The notes below the pieces were generated by a model, which was not told the origin of the DNA, made no database searches, and was given only the letters and a program-made list of their open reading frames with translations. A stretch of 64,000 nucleotides of DNA from assembly GCF_900115205.1 (NCBI RefSeq), contig NZ_FOYQ01000001.1:124001-188000 (forward strand). The letters are read 5' to 3'. The DNA comes from Robiginitalea myxolifaciens. Lineage in GTDB: Bacteria > Bacteroidota > Bacteroidia > Flavobacteriales > Flavobacteriaceae. Positions 25,122 to 33,257 of this stretch are shown here, piece by piece (the stretch's first letter is position 1; each line of letters begins with the position of its first letter). The translations under genes and the position numbers were made by a program.

Positions 25122-25670
25122 TTATGCAAGTTGTGTTTCCAATTCGGGAGCCAGTGGAAAATCGATGGCAAAGTCGGCGAGGTTGTGGATGTAATTACTG
25201 ATTACCTTATCCCCGATTACAATAACCACATCGATAAGATTAGCTTCGGTATAGCCTGCATTGAAAAAGGCATCTTTTGCCTCCTGGCTTGCATTCCCAC
25301 GATTCAGGGTTACCTCGGCGGTGAAGCGGGCCAGCGCGTCTAATTTTGCATCGAAAGCAGCCTCTCCGGTGCGGATTTCCAGGATTTGCTCATCGGTAAA
25401 CCCATTGAGCTTCCCCAGGGCGGTATGCGCCGATTGGCAATAGCGGCATCCATTGATCTGACTAACTACCAAATTGATGACTTCCCGCTCTTTGGCGCGG
25501 AGGGTAGATTTACGATTTTGCAGACTCAAGTAATCGGCCAGGGCTGTTTCGTTCTTAGCGTAATAAGCGTAAAGGTTGGGTACAAAGCCCAGATTCTTGT
25601 TCAGGTTATCGAAGATCGCCTGGTTTGCCGGACTAACTTCTTCGCGTGTTGGGATAGTGAATTGACTCAT
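25122..25670 (-). CDS. Carboxymuconolactone decarboxylase / AhpD-like protein
   Basis: This is a 182-residue all-helical cytosolic protein with the AhpD-type motif: C75-R-Y-C78-x3-H82 in INGCRYCQSAHTALGK. The N-terminal block IFDNLNKNLGFVPNLYAYYA is typical of the peroxidase-related branch. The cysteine pair and histidine support alkyl-hydroperoxide reduction rather than decarboxylation. It follows an AraC regulator gene and precedes the cupredoxin on the same strand, suggesting a small redox-stress set. About 100 bases upstream, CAATTCT and AGAATTG form an inverted repeat (25767-25792) that might be a regulator site. Confidence 0.9.
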   Translation of the reverse strand: MSQFTIPTREEVSPANQAIFDNLNKNLGFVPNLYAYYAKNETALADYLSLQNRKSTLRAKEREVINLVVSQINGCRYCQSAHTALGKLNGFTDEQILEIRTGEAAFDAKLDALARFTAEVTLNRGNASQEAKDAFFNAGYTEANLIDVVIVIGDKVISNYIHNLADFAIDFPLAPELETQLA

Positions 25671-25840
25671 GATATTATTGATTTATTAGTGATATAATTA
25701 AATGAACACTGCAAAGATGCGGCGCACTCCCAGGCCAGGGTTAGGCGCAAATTCCCGACATGTTGTCAATTCTTCCCGAAAGGTTAGAATTGCAGCAATT
25801 TTGGGGATACAGGAGGAAACGAATGTGCGCAGGCTGGTAT

Positions 25841-26671
25841 TCAGGACTTATATCCACTGGGAGAAATTCCCTCGTTGCGTTTGAAGAAACGACTAAAGGT
25901 TTGGAGGTCTTCAAAGCCCAAATCATAGGCCACTTCCTGGACCGTTTTGTCCGTGTATCGGAGCAATCGGCGGGCTTCCAGCATTATGCGATTGTGAATT
26001 ACCTGTAAGGGGGACGGGGAATCGGTTGCCGAAAAAAGGTTGGAAAGCGTTTTGGGGGATTTGTGGAGTATTTCGGCATAGGCCGATACCTGATGGTGCT
26101 CGCGAAAGTGTTTTTCCACCAAAAAATTATACTCCCGAACCAAATCCAGTTCCGACTTGGATACAGGCTCATAATCTTGCTGGTCTTTATATATACGCGT
26201 ACACAGGATAAGCAAGCGCTTTAATAGTAACTGGAGCATGGATAACTGCAACCCATCCCGGGAACTTAGCTCGTCTTTGATCACTTCAAAGAGCATCTGT
26301 AGTTTGCGTTGCTCATCAGCCGAAAGGCAGAGGCTGGGGAGTTGACGGGAACCAAAAAACAGGATCCCCTTACATCCCACTTCGTGATCGTGGTCCAGGA
26401 TACAATAAAATGCCCGGTTAAAGCGAAGCAGGCGGACCTTACCCATTTCCAGGACACGGATGCGGTGAAACTCAGTTATGAATACCACCTGATCCTTTGT
26501 AAAAGCAATCGTACTGCCGTCTACCTCCAGGCTTGAATTGTCGTCCAGGAACCAGACCAGGGTTAGGGCACTGGTGACCTCAGCAGAAACGAGTAAATCA
26601 GCAGCTTCCGGCCCTAATTCTTCGAGCCGTAGAAATTCATTGGATGCGCCCAGGTATTTCAAGGGGTTCAA
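25841..26671 (-). CDS. AraC family transcriptional regulator
   Basis: This 276-residue regulator has an N-terminal cupin-like sensor domain (about 35-110, IAFTKDQVVFITEFHRIRVL). A C-terminal AraC HTH domain lies at about 180-275 (VSAYAEILHKSPKTLSNLFS, VQEVAYDLGFEDLQTFSRFF, KRNEGISPSGYK). The only start codon available is TTG at 26671, because an in-frame stop lies directly upstream. An exact -7 element (26693-26686) would leave a leader under ten bases. It probably controls the AhpD-like and cupredoxin genes downstream on the same strand. Confidence 0.88.
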   Translation of the reverse strand: MNPLKYLGASNEFLRLEELGPEAADLLVSAEVTSALTLVWFLDDNSSLEVDGSTIAFTKDQVVFITEFHRIRVLEMGKVRLLRFNRAFYCILDHDHEVGCKGILFFGSRQLPSLCLSADEQRKLQMLFEVIKDELSSRDGLQLSMLQLLLKRLLILCTRIYKDQQDYEPVSKSELDLVREYNFLVEKHFREHHQVSAYAEILHKSPKTLSNLFSATDSPSPLQVIHNRIMLEARRLLRYTDKTVQEVAYDLGFEDLQTFSRFFKRNEGISPSGYKS

Positions 26672-26685
26672 TTATGGGATCCTTC

Positions 26686-26693
26686 CAAAGATA
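26686..26693 (-). promoter_or_regulatory. -7 element of the AraC gene at 25841
   Basis: TATCTTTG on the minus strand exactly matches TAnnTTTG and lies 15 bases before the TTG start, implying a nearly leaderless transcript. No convincing -33 element is visible. Confidence 0.4.
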
Positions 26694-26708
26694 CCTGCAA
26701 TCAAAAGC

Positions 26709-26740
26709 AAAGAGCAGGAAAGATCTGTTTCCTGCTCTTT
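26709..26740 (-). terminator. Terminator of the TonB receptor-HmuY-DoxX operon
   Basis: AAAGAGCAGGAAA (26709-26721) and TTTCCTGCTCTTT (26728-26740) form a perfect 13-bp stem with a six-base loop, 43 bases after the DoxX stop on the minus strand and followed there by TTTGCTTTTG. Confidence 0.85.
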
Positions 26741-26783
26741 GTAGTAAAAACTATTGAAAAATAACAAAGCTGTGGCCGATTGA

Positions 26784-27230
26784 TTAAACCGGCTTAATCC
26801 ACAACAGTTGTTTCCATTTATCCCGCTCTTTGAGAACCAGGGCAATATTGATCAAAAATAAACCACCGGTCTGCAGTAATTCGGGAATCTCATCGGATTC
26901 CAGGAATACGTGGAACAAAAATATATGTAGCGTAATCGGCAACAGGAAAACCGCTCCGACAAATCCGGTATACTGCACAATTAAGAGTAAACCGAACAAT
27001 ATCTCGCATATTCCAAGTACCTGCCAGAAATATCCCGTTTGTTTGGCCCCGCTGATGTAGAGGATTTTTTGCAGGGTATTCTCTTTAGCAGGATCCGAAA
27101 ATTTCGCCGCCTTTTCCACTACCTCGATAGGTTCCGGTGAGGGATCTTTGAATTTTTGGAGTCCCCCGTAGATCATCATTCCTCCTAAAATCAGTCGGAG
27201 GATCACAAATAAAATATTGATTGCTTTCAT
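26784..27230 (-). CDS. DoxX/MauE-like membrane protein
   Basis: This is a 148-residue protein with four hydrophobic helices: ILFVILRLILGGMMIYGGLQ, VLGICEILFGLLLIVQYTG, AVFLLPITLHIFLFHVFLE and LFLINIALVLKE. The GLQKFKDP segment after helix 1 is typical of DoxX-type proteins. DoxX members take part in quinone-linked or redox membrane chemistry, and many are uncharacterised. It is the last gene of the haem-acquisition operon, 20 bases after hmuY, and a terminator follows. Its role with haem uptake is not known. Confidence 0.85.
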   Translation of the reverse strand: MKAINILFVILRLILGGMMIYGGLQKFKDPSPEPIEVVEKAAKFSDPAKENTLQKILYISGAKQTGYFWQVLGICEILFGLLLIVQYTGFVGAVFLLPITLHIFLFHVFLESDEIPELLQTGGLFLINIALVLKERDKWKQLLWIKPV

Positions 27231-27250
27231 GAATCTAATGTGTGAGGCGA

Positions 27251-27901
27251 CTAGTTGGCCAATGAAACTTCCCCTTCATTCGGGTTAAAGACATAATTGA
27301 AGGTGTAGTAACGGGAGGCATCGGCAAAGCCATCGGGATTGGTTGGGGCGTCCTCGTAATAGCTCAGGATCTCGACCTTGGCATAGCGGCCATCGTGGGT
27401 CCGAACTACCAGTATGACACCAGGAATAGGGGTAACCAAATTGGTCATGAAGTTGTAATTGTACCAGCCGTTATCGCTCCCGGCGGGAATGGCAAAGGCA
27501 CCTTCGGCGTCCTGGGCAAATGTTAAGCCTTCGGCCGTGTTTACATCATCAAAAACACCGCTAACCAGGGCAGCTCCAGCGAGTCCATTACGTGCCGGTT
27601 CGTCATTAGTACCCGTAGAAACGCCTCCGTTAATGGCAATTGTAGTTCCGCGAAAGGCAATATCCCATTCGGTTTCACTGGTTGTTACTGCGCCGGATTC
27701 AAAACTGAATTTGGTAAATGCTCCGCCAATCTCGCCCTGCCCCTGGCCACCGGATTGGGGGGCAAACAGATTTTGAACCGTAGCGACTTCGAGAGGATCA
27801 AGAACTTCAAAGGTTTCGGATTCATCCATGCTATCCTCACTGCAAGAAATCAAGGTAGCGCATATAAAAAGAAGGCTGAGGAATTTGTTGGTAGTATTCA
27901 T
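27251..27901 (-). CDS. hmuY: HmuY family haem-binding lipoprotein
   Basis: This 216-residue protein has a lipoprotein signal ending LISC (C20). The mature part has the HmuY features: FTKFSFESGAV, then TEWDIAFRGTTIAINGGVS, and later WYNYNFMTNLVTPIPGVILV with RTHDGRYAKVEILSYYED. HmuY proteins capture haem at the cell surface and pass it to the partner TonB receptor. Gene order here, receptor then HmuY 19 bases later, is the classic pair. Which residues bind haem iron cannot be named without an alignment. Expression is probably iron-repressed, given the operator-like boxes upstream of the receptor. Confidence 0.9.
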   Translation of the reverse strand: MNTTNKFLSLLFICATLISCSEDSMDESETFEVLDPLEVATVQNLFAPQSGGQGQGEIGGAFTKFSFESGAVTTSETEWDIAFRGTTIAINGGVSTGTNDEPARNGLAGAALVSGVFDDVNTAEGLTFAQDAEGAFAIPAGSDNGWYNYNFMTNLVTPIPGVILVVRTHDGRYAKVEILSYYEDAPTNPDGFADASRYYTFNYVFNPNEGEVSLAN

Positions 27902-27920
27902 TTTTAAGAGTTATATAGAA

Positions 27921-30020
27921 TTAGAATTGAACATTGAGTTTTGCGAATAGTTGAATGCCGGGGTTAATCAGCAGTTCCGAGTCCTGGGCGGCCAGGGGAT
28001 TGTTCCCCCGAAAATCCAAGAGGTTGTTGGCCCCAACCTGGAGCTGGTAATTTTTGTTGAAGCGCTTATCCAGCGAGAGATTCACCAGGGTGTAGCCCCG
28101 GACAAAAGAGTTGTCAAAGGAGTCGAGTAAGCCATTTCCATTCTGGTCCGTGAGCCCGAAGCGACTGCGGTAAACCACCCGTAAATTAGCATTGGCGTCC
28201 CATTTTGGGACAGTGTAGAAGGCTTTAAAATTCAGGGTGTGGCGAGAGCGATTCTCCAGGCCAAAATAATCCGAGTCTTCCAGGCGGATGGTTTGGAGTG
28301 TCTCCGGGTCCCGGGCAAAAACCTCGCCATTGCCCACATCGGACTGCCGCTGTTTATCATAGGCATAGAGTAGCTGATAACCGGCAAAGAGCTTCAGGTT
28401 TCGGGTAAGGCGGTATTTCATATCCAACTCCATCCCCTGGGTAAAGACTTCCTCCCGGTTAATGTATCCAAAAACATTCTGCCCGTTGCGTTTAGAAGCC
28501 AGGATACGGGTGTCTATCAGGTTTTCGAAATCATTGCGAAAGAGATTAATCGCTGCCGAGAGCTTGTCTTTTTTATAGGAGATACCGAGGTTATAACCTA
28601 TCGAGCGCTCAGCATCCAATGGCTCTCCTAGATCTTCAAGGGCTACCTGAAGGTTGGCGATCTCGTCATTAGCCTGTAGGCGCTGGATTCCATCGCGTTC
28701 CACCGCATTGCCAAAAACGGAATAGCCGCCGCCTGCTGCATTGGTAAAATCCAGATAGAGTTGCCGGAAATCGGGTGCCTTGAAACCATTCCCCACCGAC
28801 CCTTTAAGGGCCAGCCCGGGAGCGAATTCATAGCGCAGGGAGAGCTTGGGGCTCAGCTGTGAATTGTATTCGCTGTGGATATCGAAACGCAGCCCGGCAA
28901 TCACATTTAGGGCTTCCAAAGGGCTAAAATCGTACTGGGCAAAGACGTACTGGGAGGTAAAGGTCACGGGCTCAGCAAAAAGGGATCGCTCCAGGCTTTC
29001 AAAATTCATCCCCCCACCCAGGCTCAGGGTTTGCTGCGGTCTGAAGGAATAATTAAAACGCACTTCGGGCCTGAAAAGGTCCTGATTAAAGTCGTTGGCT
29101 ACCAGCAGTTGTTCGTCAATAGGATCTATCGTTTGTTCATCCGTCCTATAATTGGTGTAATAGAGTTCGTATTGGAAATTGGCCTTTGCACTGGGATTGT
29201 GGGTTAGGCGCAACTGGAGATTGGAGTCCGATTCTTCACTGGTACTGGGAGCCACTTCGAACTCCTGAAAAAAATACCGGCCCGAGGCAAAGAGGTCCCA
29301 CTTTTCGGAAGGCTCATAAAAGATGCGGCCGCTAAAGGTGTAATTAAAAAATGGGTTGATGGTCTGCCCTTCCTGACCGGGCGCCAGATCGTATCCATCG
29401 GTACTCAGGCGGTCTGCAAAGAGCGCATACCCCAGCTGACCTTTGCGCTGGTTAAGGCTTACGTTGGTATTCTGGTTATTGAATGTCGCCGCCCGGTGGG
29501 AGACCTGCCCGGTAATGTCTTCTGAAGCTGGTTTCTCTGTAATGATGTTAATGACTCCCCCCAGGGCTTCCGAACCGAAAAGACTGGAGGAAGGCCCCTT
29601 GACTACTTCGATTTGTGCAATATTTCCAATGGCAAAGCGGCTTAAATCCAGGTTGCCTGAGCTTCGGCCTACCACAGGTACCCCATCGATGAGTACCAAG
29701 ATATAATCGGAGGCAATCCCCTGGATTTGCACCCCCTCTCCTCCACCTATGGTCGCATCAGGGGTCATGACAACACCCGTTTGCTCATTGAGGATTTCGT
29801 TGAGCCGGGTAACCCCGGTTTGCTGGAGTTGTTCTTTGGGAATCAGGGTTACCGGAAGTGGCAGCGAAGATAACTGACGGATGGTTCGCGTGGCCGTAAT
29901 GACCACTTCGTCGAGGTTTTCGGTTAGAATGGAGTCTTTCCCGGCTGTGGACTGAGCTACAGCTGTAAGGGTAGTGAAGCAGAAAAAAAATAGTGCTAAA
30001 TATTTTTTATTTAGACTCAT
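27921..30020 (-). CDS. TonB-dependent outer-membrane receptor (haem receptor, HmuR-like)
   Basis: This 699-residue protein has a signal peptide ending TAVAQ. The plug domain lies at about 35-160 (LDEVVITATRTIRQLSSLPL, VQIQGIASDYILVLIDGVPV, GPSSSLFGSEALGGVINIIT). A 22-stranded-barrel-like region follows to the terminal NVQF aromatic end. It should import haem or a haem complex with TonB energy. The operon continues with hmuY and a DoxX protein. Palindromic boxes bracket its promoter, and one overlaps the start codon. The substrate call rests mainly on hmuY next door. Confidence 0.92.
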   Translation of the reverse strand: MSLNKKYLALFFFCFTTLTAVAQSTAGKDSILTENLDEVVITATRTIRQLSSLPLPVTLIPKEQLQQTGVTRLNEILNEQTGVVMTPDATIGGGEGVQIQGIASDYILVLIDGVPVVGRSSGNLDLSRFAIGNIAQIEVVKGPSSSLFGSEALGGVINIITEKPASEDITGQVSHRAATFNNQNTNVSLNQRKGQLGYALFADRLSTDGYDLAPGQEGQTINPFFNYTFSGRIFYEPSEKWDLFASGRYFFQEFEVAPSTSEESDSNLQLRLTHNPSAKANFQYELYYTNYRTDEQTIDPIDEQLLVANDFNQDLFRPEVRFNYSFRPQQTLSLGGGMNFESLERSLFAEPVTFTSQYVFAQYDFSPLEALNVIAGLRFDIHSEYNSQLSPKLSLRYEFAPGLALKGSVGNGFKAPDFRQLYLDFTNAAGGGYSVFGNAVERDGIQRLQANDEIANLQVALEDLGEPLDAERSIGYNLGISYKKDKLSAAINLFRNDFENLIDTRILASKRNGQNVFGYINREEVFTQGMELDMKYRLTRNLKLFAGYQLLYAYDKQRQSDVGNGEVFARDPETLQTIRLEDSDYFGLENRSRHTLNFKAFYTVPKWDANANLRVVYRSRFGLTDQNGNGLLDSFDNSFVRGYTLVNLSLDKRFNKNYQLQVGANNLLDFRGNNPLAAQDSELLINPGIQLFAKLNVQF

Positions 30021-30073
30021 TCTAATTTAAATTTGTGACAAATATACTTGTTATTCTTATTCAGTCTAAATAA
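30007..30073 (-). promoter_or_regulatory. Promoter with operator-like palindromes, TonB receptor operon
   Basis: On the minus strand an exact -7 element TATATTTG lies at 30046-30039, with TTTA about 20 bases upstream. TTATTTAGACT (30007-30017) and AGTCTAAATAA (30063-30073) are perfect 11-bp inverted copies. The left copy is part of the palindrome TTAGA-n5-TCTAA at 30011-30025, which covers the receptor start codon; the right copy covers the -33 region. This arrangement would let a repressor block the promoter, probably an iron-sensing Fur- or DtxR-type protein. The protein is inferred from the gene context only. Confidence 0.6.
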
Positions 30074-30120
30074 TAACTATTTTAATTTTCAGCTTTAACA
30101 AACCACAAAATCCCTATCCC

Positions 30121-31056
30121 ATGAAAATGAAAGATTTATCTTTTTTACTCGCTTTTCTTGCCCTTCCCAGCACTTTTGTCCTCGGTCAGGAAAAGAAAGA
30201 TCTGGACCGCGAGGCCATCAAAGACCTATGCGGTTGTTATGAGATTACCTTTGAATACAGCGAAACCTTTTCCCCTGAAAAGGACTACGAAAAGAAACCG
30301 GACTATACCGCGTCTGCCCTTGAGCTGGCCCTGCCTATCATCGATGAGGAAAACAAAATTTCCATACAGCATCTCTTAGTAGTTAATGATACTATGGTCA
30401 TTAAGCACTGGCGCCAGGATTGGCTCTACGAAAACCAGGAAGTCTTCCACTACGACAAGGACAACAACTGGGTATTTCAGGAACTCCCTGCAGATAAGGT
30501 AGCCGGTCAATGGACTCAGAAGGTATACCAGGTCGACGACAGTCCGCGCTATTCTGGTTCCGCAACCTGGGTACATGTAGACGGAAAGCACTACTGGGAA
30601 AATAAAACGGCGTCTCCCCTGCCCCGCCGGGAGTACACCAAGCGGGACGATTACAATGTGATGCTCCGGGGAAACCGCCACGAAATAACAGATTACGGCT
30701 GGGTGCACGAGCAGGACAACGACAAGGTCATTCGTAAAGATGGTGCTGAAGATGTGTTGCTCGCTCAGGAAAAAGGGATGAATAGCTATATCCGGGTCGA
30801 TGATTCCAAATGTGCGATTGCCCGGGAATGGTGGGCCGAGCACAATGGTTTCTGGGCCAAGGTGCGTTCCTCCTGGGATGAAGTCTACAATATCAAAGGC
30901 GACCTCACCCTGGCCAAATCGGTAGATGAAAAACCCCTCTTCAGGCACCTCTACCCACTGGAAGCTGCCAATGCTTCCGTCGAAGAAATTACAGAAGTTT
31001 TGAAGCGCTTCGTAGTCCCTGCCGAAACCCCGGTACAGGAGCTCGAAGGAAAATAA
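30121..31056 (+). CDS. DUF6607 family secreted protein
   Basis: This 311-residue protein has a signal peptide (LSFLLAFLALPSTFVLGQ). The mature part is rich in Trp, Tyr and charged residues: IKDLCGCYEITFEYSETFSP at the start, then HWRQDWLYENQEVFHYDKDN, TWVHVDGKHYWENKTASPL and EWWAEHNGFWAKVRSSWDEV. This matches the DUF6607 family of Bacteroidota, whose function is unknown. It is transcribed divergently from the TonB receptor across a 100-base region containing the operator-like boxes, so it is probably co-regulated by iron. A strong terminator follows. Confidence 0.85.
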   Translation: MKMKDLSFLLAFLALPSTFVLGQEKKDLDREAIKDLCGCYEITFEYSETFSPEKDYEKKPDYTASALELALPIIDEENKISIQHLLVVNDTMVIKHWRQDWLYENQEVFHYDKDNNWVFQELPADKVAGQWTQKVYQVDDSPRYSGSATWVHVDGKHYWENKTASPLPRREYTKRDDYNVMLRGNRHEITDYGWVHEQDNDKVIRKDGAEDVLLAQEKGMNSYIRVDDSKCAIAREWWAEHNGFWAKVRSSWDEVYNIKGDLTLAKSVDEKPLFRHLYPLEAANASVEEITEVLKRFVVPAETPVQELEGK

Positions 31057-31071
31057 CCTTCTCATAACATT

Positions 31072-31100
31072 AAGGGCCGTGATTGACACGGCCCTTTTTA
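31072..31100 (+). terminator. Terminator of the DUF6607 gene
   Basis: AAGGGCCGTG (31072-31081) pairs with CACGGCCCTT (31087-31096) around ATTGA, and a T run follows at 31095-31099. Confidence 0.9.
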
Positions 31101-31167
31101 TTGGTAAAGCAAAAATTGGGGTAAATTGCGGGACGCAGTAATACCCCTTTCATAACTAAGCACACTC

Positions 31168-33255
31168 ATGACTAAAGCCATCTATATCGCCACCCTGGAA
31201 TCCCACAGTGGCAAGTCCCTCGTGGTGTTGGGATTGATGCAACTCTTGCTGGGAAAAATGGCCAAGGTCGGGTACTTCAGACCTGTTATTGATGATATTA
31301 AGTCCCAGGGGATTGACAACCATATCAAAACTGTTGTTTCCCACTTTAACCTGAACCTGGAACCGGAAGACGCCTATGCGCTGACTCAAAGCCAGGTAAT
31401 AGATATGTACAACGACGGGCGGCAGGGCGATATCCTGGATCTGATTTTTGATAAGTACAAACGCCTGGAAAAGGAATTCGATTTTATTTTGGTCGAAGGC
31501 AGCGATTTCGCCAGCGATGGGAGCATCATCGAGTTTGACCTCAATATCGATATCTGCAAAAACCTGGGCATCCCGGTAGTGCTGGTAGACAACGCTAAGG
31601 GAAAAATCCTGGAGGAATTTGCCGGGAACCTGGAATCGGCCGTGAATTCCTACCTGAAGCGCGGGATCGAAATCTTAGGGGTAGTTGCCAACAAAGTTAG
31701 GCCCGAGAACCTCGAATTGGTCCGATCGCGGCTTACCGAGGAACTCCAGGGAAAAACCACGCCATTTGCCGTTCCCCGGGTAAAAAATCTCTCGCATCCG
31801 ACTATTGCCGAGATCGTGGAGGAATTACAGGGGGAAATCCTCTTTGGCGGGGAAAACCTCAACAACCAAACCGGCAGCTTTGGGGTTGGAGCCATGCAAC
31901 TCCACAACTACCTCACCCACCTGCGGGACAACAGCCTGGTGATTACCCCAGGGGATCGTTCCGATATAATCCTCGGTGCGTTGCAGGCCAATCTCTCGGA
32001 TAATTACCCCGCTATTTCAGGGATCATCCTTACCGGGGGCATTAAGCCGGAGGAGTCCATTATGAAGTTGCTACACGGTTTTGAAACCCAGGTCCCTATA
32101 ATCTCGGTACAGCAGGGAACCTTTGGGGCGGCGAATGCCGTAGGGAACATCAAGTCCAAAATTTATGCGGAAAGCAAGCAAAAGATCGCTACCTCCATTG
32201 CCCTGTTCAACGAGCATGTCGATGGGGAGTTAATGATCCAGCGATTGGATACCTATCAGCCTAAAGGACTTACCCCCCGGATGTTCCAGTACAACCTCTT
32301 ACAGAAGGCCAAAAAAGACAAGAAGCACATAGTGCTACCAGAAGGGGATGATCCCCGGATCCTCGAAGCCGCATCGGAACTGGCCACCTTGGATATCGCG
32401 GACATTACCCTGTTGGGAGATCGTGAGCTAATCGAGAAAAAGGCCCAAAACCAGGGGTTCGATATTTCCCGGCTGGCTATAATTAATCCGACAGCTTCGG
32501 AAAACTTCGAAGCGTATTCCGCCCAGTTCTACGAGCTGCGCAAACACAAAGGCGTAAATATGGATATGGCCCGGGATGTGATGCAGGATGTATCGTATTT
32601 CGGGACCATGATGGTCTATATGGGCCATGCCGATGGGATGGTCTCCGGGGCGGCGCACACTACCCAACATACCATCCGCCCTGCCCTGCAGTTCATTAAA
32701 ACCAAGCCGGGTATTAGGGTGGTTTCTTCCGTGTTCTTTATGTGCCTGGAGAATCGGGTATCTGTGTTCGGGGATTGCGCCATAAATCCCAATCCCACCG
32801 CCGATCAACTGGCCGAAATTGCGATTTCCTCGGCCGCCTCATCCGAGGCTTTCGGGATTCCTGCTAAAATTGCCATGCTCTCCTATTCCTCCGGTAGCTC
32901 GGGGAAAGGGGAAGATGTAGACAAGGTGCGCAAGGCCACGGAAATTGTAAAACAAACGCAACCGCACCTCCAGATCGAGGGGCCCATCCAATACGACGCC
33001 GCTGTAGATCCGCTTGTTGGTAAAAGCAAACTCCCGGACTCCGCGGTTGCAGGGCAGGCTTCCGTCCTGATCTTTCCGGATTTAAATACAGGAAACAACA
33101 CCTATAAGGCCGTCCAGCGCGAAACCGGCGCCATTGCTATCGGGCCCATGCTCCAGGGACTCAATAAACCAGTCAACGATCTGAGTCGGGGCTGCACCGT
33201 TGAGGATATCTTCAATACCGTAATTGTAACCGCGATACAAGCGCAAAAGCACTGA
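31168..33255 (+). CDS. pta: Phosphate acetyltransferase (long form)
   Basis: This 695-residue protein is of the long Pta type. The N-terminal P-loop-like domain begins AIYIATLESHSGKSLVVLG, a DRTGG-type regulatory domain lies at about 215-330, and the C-terminal phosphotransacetylase domain starts near 370 (KHIVLPEGDDPRILEAASEL, later YSSGSSGKGEDVDKVRKATE and IFPDLNTGNNTYKAVQRETG). It converts acetyl-CoA and phosphate to acetyl phosphate. It lies two bases upstream of ackA, so the two enzymes are co-translated in the Pta-AckA pathway for acetate overflow or uptake. Confidence 0.97.
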   Translation: MTKAIYIATLESHSGKSLVVLGLMQLLLGKMAKVGYFRPVIDDIKSQGIDNHIKTVVSHFNLNLEPEDAYALTQSQVIDMYNDGRQGDILDLIFDKYKRLEKEFDFILVEGSDFASDGSIIEFDLNIDICKNLGIPVVLVDNAKGKILEEFAGNLESAVNSYLKRGIEILGVVANKVRPENLELVRSRLTEELQGKTTPFAVPRVKNLSHPTIAEIVEELQGEILFGGENLNNQTGSFGVGAMQLHNYLTHLRDNSLVITPGDRSDIILGALQANLSDNYPAISGIILTGGIKPEESIMKLLHGFETQVPIISVQQGTFGAANAVGNIKSKIYAESKQKIATSIALFNEHVDGELMIQRLDTYQPKGLTPRMFQYNLLQKAKKDKKHIVLPEGDDPRILEAASELATLDIADITLLGDRELIEKKAQNQGFDISRLAIINPTASENFEAYSAQFYELRKHKGVNMDMARDVMQDVSYFGTMMVYMGHADGMVSGAAHTTQHTIRPALQFIKTKPGIRVVSSVFFMCLENRVSVFGDCAINPNPTADQLAEIAISSAASSEAFGIPAKIAMLSYSSGSSGKGEDVDKVRKATEIVKQTQPHLQIEGPIQYDAAVDPLVGKSKLPDSAVAGQASVLIFPDLNTGNNTYKAVQRETGAIAIGPMLQGLNKPVNDLSRGCTVEDIFNTVIVTAIQAQKH

Positions 33256-33257
33256 AG

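Noticed and set aside
25767-25792. Inverted repeat CAATTCT-n12-AGAATTG upstream of the AhpD-like gene
   Set aside because: The arms are only seven bases, no second copy was noticed, and its position about 100 bases upstream gives no direct link to the promoter.
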